Assembly: GCA_025558095.1 (NCBI GenBank)
Contig: JAIVFI010000001.1
Span: 1,543,649 to 1,607,648 of the forward strand
Source: Hyaloraphidium curvatum
Lineage: Eukaryota > Monoblepharomycota > Hyaloraphidiomycetes > Hyaloraphidiales > Hyaloraphidiaceae
Direction: 5' to 3'
DNA length: 64,000 bases
Position 1 is the stretch's first letter. Each line of letters opens with the position of its first letter. This document shows, piece after piece, positions 20,251 through 31,532 of this stretch. The notes under the pieces were generated by a model. It saw only the letters and a program-made list of their open reading frames with translations, did not search any database and was not told the origin of the DNA. The translations under genes and the position numbers were made by a program.

Positions 20251-22379
20251 ATGGCCAACATTCTCCGGTTGGCCCTCGTGGCCGCGCTTTTCGGCCTCCC
20301 GCACACGCTCTCGGCGCCGTTTCCCGTCGGCGAAGTCGGGACCCCGTGCACGGTGGGCGGCGCCGACCATCGTTCCCCGTCGCACATCGGCGAAAAAATC
20401 TCCCGAAACCTTCCAGGCCTCGACGACCGCGCAATGCTGGTCCGGCTGCTGCCTCGGCGGCACCTGCGCGCCCTTCACCTCGTGCTTCGGCGTCGCCCAG
20501 GCACCCGCGGACCGCATCTTCTACGGCGGCCCCGTCGTGACCGTCGAGGACGACGGCCGCACCGCCGAGGCCGTCGCGGTGCGCAACGGGACCATCGTGG
20601 GCGTCGGCTGGACGGGGGACATCCTGCACCCGCGCTTCCAGGGCCCCAACACGGAGATGGTGGACCTCAAGGGGCGAACGCTGGTGCCCGGATTCATCGA
20701 CGGGCATTCGCACTTTTTCAGTTTCGGCTTCCAAGCCATCGGGGCGAACCTGCTGGCGGCACCGGACGGGCCCGCGGACACGATCGACGACATCGTCCGC
20801 GAGCTGACCAAGTTCGCCCAGGGGCCCGACGTCAACCTCACGGGGTGGGTGCTCGGCTTGCCGGGGAGCACATTGAAGTCGGCTGACTTCGCGACGCCAG
20901 ATGGATCTTCGGCCTGGGCTACGACGATTCCCTCCTAGGCCGGCACCCGAACCGGCTCGACCTCGACAAGGTTTCCACCACCGTCCCCGTGCTGGCCGCC
21001 CACATCTCCCTGCACTTCTGCGCGGTCAACTCGGTCGGCCTCGCACTCATCGGCTACAACGCCTCCACCAAGGACCCCGAGGGCGGCACTATCCAGCGCT
21101 TCCCCAACTCGACCGAGCCCAACGGCGTGCTTGAGGAGCTCGCAGCCATCCCCAACATGGCCAAGTTCCTGGCCCCCAACACCCCGCAGGACGCGCTGCT
21201 ATTCGCCTCGCGCGGACAGGAAATGGCGCTGCGTTTCGGGTACACGACAGTGCAGGAGGGCAGGGCGCTGGGGCCGCAGCACGTGGTGCTCAAGGGGTTC
21301 GCGGACACGGGGCGGCTCAAGATCGACTGCGTGTCGTACATCGACTACACGGAGAAGAAGATCATCGATGCCGAGTTCCGTGGGACCGAGTACAGGAACC
21401 GATACCGCGTGGGGGGCCTGAAGGTAGCGACGGGGCCGTGGCACATGGCTATTTCCGTCTTTGACGCCCCCGTCCATTGTGCAGATCACCCTCGACGGGT
21501 CCCCTCAAGGTCGCACCGCATGGCGCGGCGAGGACCGGCCGTACCTCGTCCCTCCCTACGGCCAGAACCCCGGCTTCTCGGGCAACGCGACCATCACGAA
21601 CGAGACATTCATCCTCGAGCTCCTCGACGAGGCCTACCGGAAGGATTGGTGCGTCCGCCCGCGTGCTCCGCCCCTCGTTCACGCTTGACCCGATCCAAAC
21701 CGGCTGCAGGCCGACGCTTGTGCACGCCAACGGCGAGGCCGCCATCGACCAATACATCCACACCATGCGGCCGATGGTGGACAAGTACGGGGTCAAGGAC
21801 CGGCGCAATGTGCTCATCCACGGGCAGTTTATCACCTCGGAACAGGTCGACGAGGTCGCGGACCTGGGCGACTCGCTGCTTTCGCTGTTCCGTGGGTCAC
21901 TCTCCCCTTGCTGCGCCCCGCTTTGTTGATGACGGTCCCCGTGTCCAGCTATGCACACGTTTTACTGGGGAGACTGGTACGACACCATCGTCGGGCCTGA
22001 AAAGGCCAACACCATCTCCCCCATGCGCACCGCGCTCAAGCGCTTCAGCACCATCACCAGCCACACCGACGCCCCCGTCGCGCTGCCCAACCTGATGCAG
22101 ATCGCGTGGTCAACCGTCAACCGGATCTCGCGCTCGGGGGCGGTCAAGGGCGAAGGGGAGCGGCTGACGGCTCTCGAGGCGCTCAAGACGTTCACTATCT
22201 GGGGGGCGTACCAGCACTTTGAGGAGGCGCGGAAGGGATCCATCGCGGAGGGGAAGCTGGCCGACCTGGTGGTGCTGTCGCACAACCCGCTCACGGTGGA
22301 CCCGCTGTTCCTGAACAAGATCCAGGTGATGTCGACGATCAAGGAGGGCCAAACTCTGTACACGCACTCGGATTGGTGA
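20251..22379 (+). CDS. Secreted YtcJ-type amidohydrolase
   Basis: Six exons: 20251-20352, 20417-20844, 20901-21423, 21485-21648, 21710-21891, 21949-22379; 609 residues. Introns are 56-64 nt. A signal peptide (MANILRLALVAALFGLPHTLS) and a Cys-rich stretch (AQCWSGCCLGGTCAPFTSC) precede the metal-dependent hydrolase domain: RIFYGGPVVTVED, VPGFIDGHSHFFSFG (HxH), WIFGLGYDDS, LDGSPQGRTAW, LVHANGEAAID, VLIHGQFIT, HTFYWGDWYD, SHTDAPVALPNLMQIAW and GKLADLVVLSHNPLTVDP. These are the ordered marks of the Amidohydro_3/YtcJ family, which hydrolyses amide or similar C-N bonds; the substrate is unknown. Its stop is 11 bp from the stop of the convergent multicopper oxidase. Confidence 0.88.
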
Positions 22380-22390
22380 AGAATTCGATC

Positions 22391-24289
22391 CTACACCATG
22401 GCCAGAGCTAGCAAGGCCGCAGCGGCCGCCCCCACACCCACGCCCGATCTCGCCCCCCGCGGCGCCCCGTTCGGCCTGCTCGTCGTCGAGGGCACCGCGG
22501 TCGCGGTCGCGGTCGCCGTCGCCGCACTGGCAGTCGGCGTCGCCGTCGGCACCCCGCACGCCTGGTCCTTTGGCACGATCCACGGATCCGCCACCCCCTT
22601 GGGCTTCACCGTCAGCGTCATGAACATCCCCGAGCCCGCGTGCAGGTCGATGTGGCAGTGGAACGACCACGGCCCGGGGTTGTCGGCCTTGATGCGGACG
22701 ACGGCGTAGCCGGGCGTGCTGCCGACGACCTGTGCCACGGGGACGGTGTCCCGAGACGCGGGGGCGGAGAGGTCCAGCGGGACCGAGGGGGAGAGCCGGC
22801 CGTCGGGCCCGAGGATGTCGCCGTTGCCCGTCGCGAGCACGGAGAAGGCGTAGCCGTGGATGTGCATGGGGTGCACCATCGTGGAGGGGTTGACGAACAC
22901 CACGTCGACGACGTCCCCGAGGTCGGCCTCGAGGTTGAGGGTGCGGTCCGTGGGCACGGAGGAGGCGTAGAAGATGTCGGGCACAGAGGCGGGCTTGAAG
23001 ACGACCCAGTTGAGCGCCCAACAGTACTTGGAGCCACCAGGGCAGGATCCGTTCTGCGGCGTCACGCCGTTGATGCCGTAGATGTTGCTGGATGCGTTGG
23101 CGAAGCCTGCCGGCGGGGAGGTTGCGGAGGCATCGGGCAGGTAGACGGTGAACTGCTTGTCCGCTTTCTGCGGTGGCTTGGGTGTGCCGGCGGCCGCGTG
23201 GAAGGTGGCGTTCTTGGGGTCCACGACGCCGGGGCGTCCTCCGATGCCAGACGCGCAGCCGAGGTCCTTGACGAGGGTCGCGGCGAGGCTGGTGTCGTTG
23301 GCCGGGTCCGCGGCGCCCTCGTAGTGGAGCACGATCGGCGCGTTGAACCCGTTGATCGTCGAGAGGTCGATCCAGTAGTTGGCCACGGGCTGGTTGGCCT
23401 CGAGCACCATGTCCATGCGCTCGCCCGAGCTGATGAGGATGCTCGAGGCACGGACGGGCTCCACGGGGCGGCCGTCGAGCGCGATGATGCTGAAGGTGTG
23501 GTTCCGCGGGGCGATCTGCAGCGCCCACGACGACATGCCGCCGATGAAGCGCAGGCGGTAGCGCTTTCCGCTTTGCACTTTCACGACGTAGGGCTCGCCC
23601 GAGGTCGCGTTGGCGCCGAAGATGAGGCCGTTGCCGTTGACCTGCGCACCGAGCCACGGGGCGTCCGAGATGTCCTGGTCGAGGAAGGCGGGGTCGCAGA
23701 GGGGCTTCATGTTGGCCATGCCCTGCATCTCGAGCTTGGCCAGCTGCGCCTCGACGGTGGTCGAAAAGACGTCGGCGAGCATGAGCACGTGCTCGTCCAG
23801 GTCGGCGTCGTACAAGCCGGCGTTGGGGTCGTTGGGGTCCGTCACAATCAGGGGACCCCGGAGCCCGTCGCCGTACTGCCCGCCGGTGTGCGAGTGGTAC
23901 CAGTGGGTGCCGGCCGGGAAGGCCTTGAAGCGGTACGAGAACGTCGAGCCGACGGGGATCGGGTACTGGTTGACGCCGGCGACGCCGTCGGCCCACGACG
24001 AGTTCAGCAGCTCCTGGCCATGCCAGTGCGTGCTGGTGCCGCCGGAAATGTCCTTGTTGGTCACGTCGACCTGCACGGTGTCGCCCAGCGCGACGCGGAT
24101 GAGGGGGCCCACGGCCGTGCCGTTGTAGGCGAGCGTCTGGTATGGCGAGGCGAAGTTGGCGGCCTCGAGCGAGAAGCGGCGCGTGCCGGCGGGCGGGTTG
24201 CCGATGTCGGGGCAGTTGGCGGCGCCGGCGAGGGTGCCGAGGGCGAGCGCCGCGATGGCGAAGAAGGCCGCTGAGGAAGTTCTGCGCAT
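22391..24289 (-). CDS. Multicopper oxidase (laccase-type), secreted, GPI-like tail
   Basis: A single 632-residue exon. The signal peptide is MRRTSSAAFFAIAALALGTLAGA. All four copper motifs are present: THWHGQ (near 87-92), WYHSHTGGQ (near 130-138), HPMHIHGY and HCHIDLHAGSGM, so type 1, 2 and 3 sites look complete, with Met in the axial position. Three cupredoxin domains fit the length. The C-terminus has a Thr/Ala/Pro-rich stretch and a hydrophobic end (GAAAAALLALAMV), typical of a GPI-anchor signal. Such enzymes oxidise phenols, aromatic amines or metals with reduction of oxygen to water at the cell surface. Convergent with the amidohydrolase. Confidence 0.92.
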   Translation of the reverse strand: MRRTSSAAFFAIAALALGTLAGAANCPDIGNPPAGTRRFSLEAANFASPYQTLAYNGTAVGPLIRVALGDTVQVDVTNKDISGGTSTHWHGQELLNSSWADGVAGVNQYPIPVGSTFSYRFKAFPAGTHWYHSHTGGQYGDGLRGPLIVTDPNDPNAGLYDADLDEHVLMLADVFSTTVEAQLAKLEMQGMANMKPLCDPAFLDQDISDAPWLGAQVNGNGLIFGANATSGEPYVVKVQSGKRYRLRFIGGMSSWALQIAPRNHTFSIIALDGRPVEPVRASSILISSGERMDMVLEANQPVANYWIDLSTINGFNAPIVLHYEGAADPANDTSLAATLVKDLGCASGIGGRPGVVDPKNATFHAAAGTPKPPQKADKQFTVYLPDASATSPPAGFANASSNIYGINGVTPQNGSCPGGSKYCWALNWVVFKPASVPDIFYASSVPTDRTLNLEADLGDVVDVVFVNPSTMVHPMHIHGYAFSVLATGNGDILGPDGRLSPSVPLDLSAPASRDTVPVAQVVGSTPGYAVVRIKADNPGPWSFHCHIDLHAGSGMFMTLTVKPKGVADPWIVPKDQACGVPTATPTASAATATATATAVPSTTSRPNGAPRGARSGVGVGAAAAALLALAMV

Positions 24290-24559
24290 TGTGGTGAAGC
24301 TGGGTATTGCTCAGGTTGCCGTCTCCCGCCATTCGGCCCGCCTTCTTGTAGCCACGCCGCTGTGCGGTGGATTCGCCGTCGACGATTCTTCGAAGGGGGC
24401 TCGGCGGCTGAACTCCCTGGACCCGGTCCGGGCACAAGTCCACTTCTCAGAACATCGTTCGATGTGACTCTCCGCGGCTCACTGAGGGTAGCGGGGCTCC
24501 ATTCAGCGTCGGCCACCACTGTCCGAGGGCAAATCGGGTGCCAGGCGGTGCTACGCGAT

Positions 24560-25215
24560 GCAGCTAGGCCTGCTGATGGAGGGACCCCATTCGGTGCCTG
24601 CGTCGAGGACTAGCACGGCACGCTGTACTCCACGGACGCCGTCCAAGACGCGGAATTTGCGTTTCGGAATGGTTTCGGTTGGAATCGGTGCAAGAGGAGA
24701 GGTAGATGGGACCAAGGCAACACGGAGCCAAACAGTTGTCCTTTCCGGCCACATCGTTCACGCTTCGCACACTGCTCTGCTCCTTGCGGTCAGCTAGAAC
24801 TTGACACCGTGCCATCCTCGAGAGTGTATGCAATCTCTGCTTCCGATCCTTCGACCCGACGAATCGGAGGAGGTCGGCCACGCGCAGCAGGAGCTCCGGC
24901 GGAACGCGAGGTCCCTCGTCCTCTCCCTCGCAGTACCTTCGCCGGAGGAGGTCTCACAACCGAGGACAGGAATGGACAGGCCCGAGCGCAGCAGCGCGTC
25001 CTTCAGCGCCTTGTTCTCGAGTTCCAGCTCGGCGACGCGCGGCGCAGCGCGTCCATTGCCTTCGCCGCCGCTAGCCCCAGGGTCGGGCTCCGTTCTTCGT
25101 CGTCCTCCGACGTCAATTTCACAGTATGGCGATACGGGCCGGGGAACAGATCGGGGCCGAAGTGCGAAGGCGTGGCAGTGGCGAGGGGGCCGCCCGAGGT
25201 CGCCCGCCAGCACAT
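24560..25215 (-). pseudogene. F-box gene relic with coiled-coil leader
   Basis: Three frames together give AAAKAMDALRR, then VAELELENKALKDALLRSGL (zipper-like heptads), then VPPELLLRVADLLRFVGSKD and LHTLSRMARCQVLA, which is an F-box pattern. No single frame spans all and no LRR part follows. The rest of 24290-25299 shows no other feature. Confidence 0.4.
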
Positions 25216-25299
25216 AGTACCTAGCAGTCCTTGGGCCGCGCATGCTTCTTCAACTATCGTTGAAGTGCTACCCAGACGGTCTATCCGATGTCTGCGCTG

Positions 25300-26379
25300 C
25301 TACAGCCTCGTTGCCCCCTCGCTGGCCAACTTCGCCCCCGCCTCCCCCGCGTCGAACTCGAACCGCCCGCCCTTGTCCACGATCCGCCCCGCCGTCGGGC
25401 TTGGGAAGTGCGTCCCGATCACCAGCACGCCCTCGGAGGCCCACTTGCTGTACGACCGCACGCGGGTCTCGCGCGCCATTTGCGGGTTCCAGTCCAGGTA
25501 GAAGCGCGTGGTGGGGGCGGCGATCTGGAGGGGGTCTGTTGCAATGGGGCGGGTCAGCTGCCGTTCCATCACCGGCAGAGGATGAGGAACCCACTGTGGG
25601 TCATGTCGCCTGTGATCAGCGCCCGTTCGCCCTTGGAATCGATCCGCAGCGTGACGTGCCCGGGAGTATGCCCCAGAGTGGCCTCGAAGTACACGCCCTC
25701 GCAGATCCGGTGGTCCAGCGGCACCAGGTGCGCGAGCCCGGCGTCGACGATGGGCTTGACGCTGTCCTCGAAGATGGGATCGCCGTCCGGGTATTCGGTC
25801 TCCTTCCAGTAGTTGAACTCCTTGTCGGCGAACCTGCGGGCGGGTCAGGCAGGTAGGGCGGGCGCGGGAGCGAGACCCACAGGTATCGGGCATTCTTGAA
25901 GGTCGGAACCCATTTGCCGTCGACGAGCTTGGTATTCCAACCGACGTGGTCGACGTGCCTGCGGCAACTGGGGATCAGAACCACCACCAACCGCGGGCCG
26001 ACAAAACCAAGACCAACAGGTGGGTACAGAAAACCTCGGTAATGGTATCAGGGTGGTACCCGGCCTGCTCCATCTGCTCCAAGAAATTGGTCCGCAGCTG
26101 GTTGAACATCGGGTTCGCCTTCCGCGGCTTGTCGTTCCCGCCGCAGGTGTCCACGACGATGCGGTGCTTCCCGGTGTCGACCACGAGCGCCTGGATCCGC
26201 GCGCGGATCTTTCCGTCGCCCGAGACCCACAGCGGGCGGAGCCACGGGTTCTCCTTGGCGAGCTGGAGCACCGAGGCCTTGGTCGCGTCGGGAAACATGG
26301 CCTGCGGCGGCAGCGAGGTCTCGGACTCCTCGATGCTCGTGATCTTCACATCGCCAATCTGCCACCGCAGGAGGACCAT
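25300..26379 (-). CDS. Metallo-beta-lactamase-fold hydrolase, lactonase-like
   Basis: Four exons (26018-26379, 25881-25958, 25595-25833, 25300-25535) give 304 residues; introns 59, 47 and 59 nt. Metal ligands are complete: THLHVDHVGWN (HxHxDH, formed across the first intron), TLGHTPGHV, LITGDMTHNPLQ (formed across the third intron) and VIGTHFPSPTAG. The arrangement with FYLDWNPQMARETR is like the AHL-lactonase/aryl-hydrolase branch of the fold. I chose ATG 26379 (MVLLRWQIGD) because homologues normally start just before WxxGD; an in-frame ATG lies at 26460. It is 114 bp downstream of the BVMO gene on the same strand, which suggests lactone opening after BVMO action (inference). Confidence 0.88.
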
Positions 26380-26493
26380 CGTGGCGGCGAGCGGCAGTGG
26401 CAGGAACGGGATGTTGTGTCTCCCGCGGGTGGCAAAGGCAACTGCTCGATTCGCGTCCAAGTCTATCGATACGTTAGAACCCCATCTTGTGCT

Positions 26494-28810
26494 TCAAGCG
26501 AACGTCAGCCCCGGCAACTCGCTCTCGCGGAACTGCTTGAGCGTGTCGAGGTAGACCTTGGTGCCCGAGAGCCCGCCGAAGGGCGCGTTGCGGCCCATGA
26601 AGGCCGACGCCAGGCCGAGCTTGCCCTCATCGTTGTAGCTGGACGACGATGTCAGCTACGTGCCGCCAGATGCGTGTGGGAACCCACTATCCGGGAGTGC
26701 AGTTGGCCTGCATCGCCATCGCCTCGTTCGCCGTCTTCATGTGCTCCTCCAGCCAGGCCTCCTCGGCCTCGGCAGTGACCTCGACCGTCTTGGCGCCGCG
26801 CTTCTCCGCTTCGGCCACGATGTGCGCGACGTTGGTGACCATCTCGTCGATCCCCTGGGTGTTGGAGATGGTGACGACCGCCTGCGAGATCTGCGGCGCG
26901 GGTATGGTGAGCCCTCTGTCCCAGAACGCGCGAACAGGATGCCGCACCTGGATGAAGAAGGCGTTGGGGAAACCTGTGGTGAAGATCCCGTGGAGCGAGA
27001 TCACCCCGTCCTTCCACTTCTCCGTCAGCGTCAGGCCGTTCTTGCCTGTGAGCTCGAAGCCCTGGCGCCGCGCGTAGCTCGTGCCGAGCTCGAAGCCGCA
27101 GGCAAAGACGATGGCGTCGAGCTCGTACAGCTTGCCGTTGGCGACGATGCCGTTGGGCTCCACGCGGTCTATGCCCTTGCCGTTGGTGTCCACGAGGTGC
27201 ACGTTGGGGCGGTTGAAGGTCTCGTAGTACTCATCGTTGAAGGTGGGGCGCTGGAATGGGAGCGAAGTTAGCGGCGGCATGAAGATCGCCCAACAAGAGA
27301 CGTACCTTGCCTATTGAAAGTACCCGCAAAGGCAAGACAAGGAGGTGAGCCAACAAGCACGAAACAACAACAAAGGGGAGCACAAACAGAAATAGAAGTA
27401 CCACGGCTTCAGCTTCTCGGCCGTCTCCTTGTCCTTGACGATCTCGTCCACGCGCTTGCGCAGCCTCTCCTGCCACGCGTCGTTGGCCAGACCCATCCGC
27501 TCCACCATCGTCTCCGGCGGGCCAGCCATGGCGGCCTTGCCGACGAAGATCGACGCCCACGTCCAGCCGTCGTTGACCTGCGGATCCGATCAACTTCCGC
27601 CGTTGCCGGAAAGGGAGCGGAAACCCACGTCGTTCCCGTCCTCGGGCACGCCCATAATGATGTTCTGGAACTGCTCCCGGCGCCGCCTGGACCAACCCGG
27701 CTTGAGGTTCTTGGCCCACTCGGGGTCCGTCTTGCGGTTCCCGCGGATGTCGACCGACGAGGGGGTGCGCTGGAACACGTAGAGCTCCTTGGCCGCCGCG
27801 CCGAGGTAGGGCACGGCCTGGATCGCGGTGGCGCCGGTCCCGATGATCCCGACGCGCTTGTCCTTCAGGTTCTCGAGCTTGGGGCCGGTGTAGTTGTAGT
27901 CCCTGGCTCGAAGATCAGCCCGTGCTGGTACCCGATCGACGGCGGCACCCACCAGCGCGACGTGTGCCACGCGTGCCCCTCGAACGAGTCGATGCCGGGC
28001 ACGCCGGGCAGCTTGAGGCGGTGCAGCGGTCCCGAGCAGATGATCACGAAGCGCGCGCGGATGTCGTCCCCGCGGCTAGTCTCGACCGTCCAGCGCGACG
28101 CGGCCTCGTCCCACTTCATGCCGAGGATCTCGGTCTGGAACAGGGCGCGATCATAGAGGTTGTACTTTTTGCCGATCGACGACAGGTAGCTCCTGATCTC
28201 GTCCGAGTGGGCGTAGCGTTCGGTCGGGATGTAGCCGGTCTCGTCGAGGAGCGGCAGGTAGATGTGGGACTCGCAGTCGCACTGGGCGCCGGGGTAGCGG
28301 TTCCAGTCTGAGCTCGGCGTTGTGGATCAGTTCGGCGAGAGAGGGAGCGGCCAGGATGGACCTACACCACGTCCCGCCAAAGTCGCCGGCCTTCTCGATC
28401 ATCCGGATGTTGGTCACGCCCTTCTCCTGCAGACGGACGGCGGCGAGGATCGCCGCGATCCCCCCGCCCACGACGACGACTTCGGTCTCCTCCTTGATGG
28501 CGTCGCGCTCGAACGGCACGGCCCAGGGGTCTTTGAGGAAGGCGAGGTGGTCCCCGACATTCTCGTACTGCGCGGTGCCCTTCGGGTTGAGGCGCTTCTC
28601 GCGCTCCTCGATGCTGTAAAAGCCAGGGAAGAAGAGGAGGCGACCGAGGGGGGAGTCGGGGGCCGGCAGCGCGAGAGAGTGAGTGGCGCCATTGGCGGAC
28701 GGGGGACAATCGGGAGACACGCACTACTTGCGGTGGAGCGCGTCCGGGTCGAACGACGGGTGCTCGAAGTCGAGCACGGGCTCCACGTAGGTGTACTCGC
28801 CGTGCGGCAT
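26494..28810 (-). CDS. Baeyer-Villiger flavin monooxygenase with a 5-nt microexon
   Basis: Eight exons: 28728-28810, 28366-28613, 27953-28307, 27629-27902, 27388-27577, 27306-27310, 26688-27250, 26494-26638; sum 1863 nt, 620 residues. FAD site [19 protein letters not shown] site [17 protein letters not shown], and the type I BVMO fingerprint FxGxxxHxxxW as [11 protein letters not shown], its last Trp formed across an intron. The stretch [15 protein letters not shown] requires the 5-nt exon GCAAG between introns of 77 and 55 nt; CKRP is the conserved sequence there. These enzymes insert oxygen next to a ketone to make esters or lactones using NADPH. No signal peptide; probably cytosolic. Confidence 0.9.
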
Positions 28811-28879
28811 CGCGGAGGCTGCGGTCCGAGGTGTCGGGGGGGGCAGGCGGGAACTCGGATCAGAGGCAAAAGAGGTGGC

Positions 28880-29270
28880 AGTCACTTGCCACGCGCCTGA
28901 ACTCCGAACCACCGATCAATGTCCGACCCGCCAAGAATGATCGCAGTGGGTAAAGAATAGAGTCCCAATTCCTCGAAGACACGAAGTTCTTCTACGTCTG
29001 CACGATTGCAGCCGCCCGGGCACGAGGGTCGGATCAAAGCGACCGCTCGGGCGCCCATCTCCAGCAGCCGCTGGCCAGCATCCGCTCCACCTGCGTCTGC
29101 CTCCGGCCCCGCAGTCGCCGGTGATAGGGGAGGCAACAGTCGCAATGAAGGCGAGCCGAATGTCGGACCGGCGAAGGGAGTTCTCGGTTCGGTCCTCGCG
29201 GATCGCCCGGGCCACCGGAGCGTCCCATACCGCGGTCATGGCCTTCGCAAGTCCACACCGGTGACGATGC
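28880..29270 (-). pseudogene. Coding-like relic sharing a repeat with 33.1-33.6 kb
   Basis: Frames on this strand read AMTAVWDAPVARAIRED, then QTQVERMLASG and IRPSCPGGCNRADVEEL, ending DIDRWFGVQARGK. No single frame is complete. The QTQVERMLASG...IRPSCPGG part recurs at 33145-33245. Family unknown. Confidence 0.3.
29005..29108. repeat. Dispersed ~100-bp repeat, copy A
   Basis: Shares GCCCGGGCACGAGGGTCGGA and CGCTCCACCTGCGT with copy B at 33150-33245 in the same orientation, at roughly 85 percent identity by eye with small indels. The minus strand encodes part of an unknown protein in both copies. Confidence 0.6.
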
Positions 29271-29516
29271 CCAAAGAGTATTGTGCGATCACTCAAGCTC
29301 CTGGCGCGGGCGATGCAGGGAACTTCGGAGGGCTCGGTGCTCGAGAAGAGTGGGTCCGGGTGGCCAAACGGCAGAGGAGGAACGTTGCGCCGTACCACTC
29401 GGACTGGGTGGCCCGGGGAGACGCGCACTTTGGCTTGGCCGCGCGGGAACCTCCTTGCACAGGTGCCGGGCCCTTGGCGCGATCTGCCTGCGGGTGCATG
29501 GAGGCCGGCGTCGCGC

Positions 29517-31166
29517 CTAACGTGCCTCGGGCGGCTGCAACACGGCACCGCACGACCCCTCCTGCCCGGCAAACCGTCCCCACACCTCGGCCCATCCGCT
29601 CGCCATAGTGCTCCCTCGGATCACGGTCCCCTTGTCCGCGCCTTCCATCCACGGTTTGTCGCGGTAGACCCAGTGGAGGGCCTTTGCCCCCGCCCACGCG
29701 GCGGCCGCCTCGCCGGGCCGGGAGGGGGTCCCCGCGACCACGGCGTTCCATTCCGCACCGTGCCACGCCGTGAAATTGGCAAGCAGCGCAACGAGGGGAA
29801 CCTGCGTGTGGGCACGGTACCCGCCGACGGCGGCGTTCAGGGCGGCCAGGCGGTGCGCGGCGTCGGCGAACCCAATGCTCCGGAGGCGGCATGCGTGGAC
29901 GGCGTACACGCCGACGTTGGGGAGCGGGAGATCCGAGAGAGCCGCGGCGGAGGGGCCTCCGGCGAGGGCCGTGAGGTGCCCCGCGCGGGCCACGTCGCGC
30001 GCATCCAGCCACGAGGAGACGGGCCGCGGGTTTCAGGCGAACGAGGCGGCGGCGTGCCGAGACCGAAGGAGCGAAGACACAGGACCGTAGCGAGGGAGGT
30101 ACCAAGACTTCATCACCGCGGGGATCCTCTCCGATGCGGCTAGGGAGTGACTGGGCGCGGGGTGGTCCCGCGTCGGGTCGTCCAGGAGCAGCGAGTCGAG
30201 GTCCATGACCCAGACAATATCGCAACCGAGCTCGGGCCACAGCGCAGTGAGCGCCAGGCGCGCCGAGTTGGAGCGATCGAAGAGGTAGCGGGCTGCGTGG
30301 CTCTGCGCGCGGTTGGGCGGCGGCAGAAAGGAGGCAGGAGGGAGACGCCGCACGTGCAGAGATCCACCGCGACCTCCCCGGGAGGCCGATCCGACCAGCG
30401 AGAGCGTGTCCAAGTCCGTGGCGTTGCCGTCCGTGGCGTGGAACGTCGCCACCGAGCGGACGGCGCCGTCCGCCGCGTCCTGGCGGACGAGCCCGCGGCA
30501 AACGAGATAGCGGATCAAGATCCGGGGATCGTCGCCGCACAGGACGTAGATGTCTGGCTGCGGGGTGTCGGGCGCCACGGCCATTCGTACTGAGGTGATG
30601 GCCGCGGCGAGGCCGAGGCGGTACGCCGAGCTCCCGGCGCCGAGCGAGAGGGCCACCTTGAGGGGCCGCACGTAGGGCCGTCGCGAGCGCAAGAACGCGG
30701 GGTCGGCATCGCAGGAGGCTCCCCCCGGCGTCCCCGACAGGCGGCAGTCCGGCAGGAAGCGGTTGGGGCGGTCGTCCGCCGCCGGCGGCTCCACAACGGT
30801 CGCGGGGCGACGCCACGGCATGGACGCTGCCGCGCGGATGCGGCCGACCTCGTCGTCCGAAAAGGGCCGCCCCGTGCCCGCGTCGCCGGCGTCGTCGGCG
30901 TCCGTCCGCCGGCGCGGGTCGAACGCGGCGCGGTCGCCGTCAAACGCCCGCCGGTCGGCCGCCACGCGGGTCGCGGCCGAGATGATTGCGCGGCGGCACG
31001 CGTCGCCCACGTCGGGCCGCGTGCCGTCGCCGCAGACGGCCGCGAGCGCGGCCGCGAACCGCGCCTCCGCCCCGCCGCCGGGGAGCCGCAGCCCGCCGAG
31101 GGCGTTCGCGAGGAGCACCAGCGCGGCGCCGACGGCAATGGGCGTCGCCGCGCTTCGCAGTCGCAT
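29517..31166 (-). pseudogene. GT8-like glycosyltransferase gene with an in-frame stop
   Basis: From ATG 31166 (MRLRSAATPIAVGAALVLLA, a signal anchor) the frame runs 377 codons to TGA at 30033-30035, then continues in the same frame to 29517. Before the stop is the DxD motif DIVWVMDLDSLLLDD; after it are LPNVGVYAVHA and ALHWVYRDKPW, matching the GT8 end motif with KPW. A nucleotide-sugar transferase in the secretory pathway is expected. The gap around the stop (SFA-stop-NPRPVSSWLDARD) has no GT-AG intron that removes it. Either a disabled gene or an assembly or polymorphic single-base change. Confidence 0.65.
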
Positions 31167-31532
31167 CGCTGGTCGGAGGAAGGTCTGCTCTGGTAGACAC
31201 TTTCCGTCGGCGTTCGCAATAATGTCCGCCGTCATGTCTTTCCGCCTGGACGATCTTCCGCACCTCGCGCTGTTTCCAGCACGTCCTCGCCGCCCAGTGC
31301 TCCAGCCCGCCGTATTACGTCAGCGAGGCGTGGGCGCAGGCCGCGAAGTCCCCCGTCTCCCCCTCCTCGAACGCCCGCCGCTCCTCCTCGGGTGGTGGCA
31401 ATTAGGGACACAATGCCCCGCCACGACCCTTTCCCCGCCCCCCGCTCACAACGACCTGCCGTTCCTCCGGTGTCGCGACGGACGCAGTGCGATGCGAAGA
31501 TTTGGGGATGCACAGCGTTTCCGTCGCCAACG

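Noticed and set aside
22640-24274. 544-codon plus-strand frame opposite the multicopper oxidase
   Set aside because: Shadow frame; the minus strand has all four copper motifs.
30033-30035. TGA in the GT8-like gene as selenocysteine
   Set aside because: No conserved Cys position in the family at this site and no hairpin I could support; nonsense change or sequence error is simpler.
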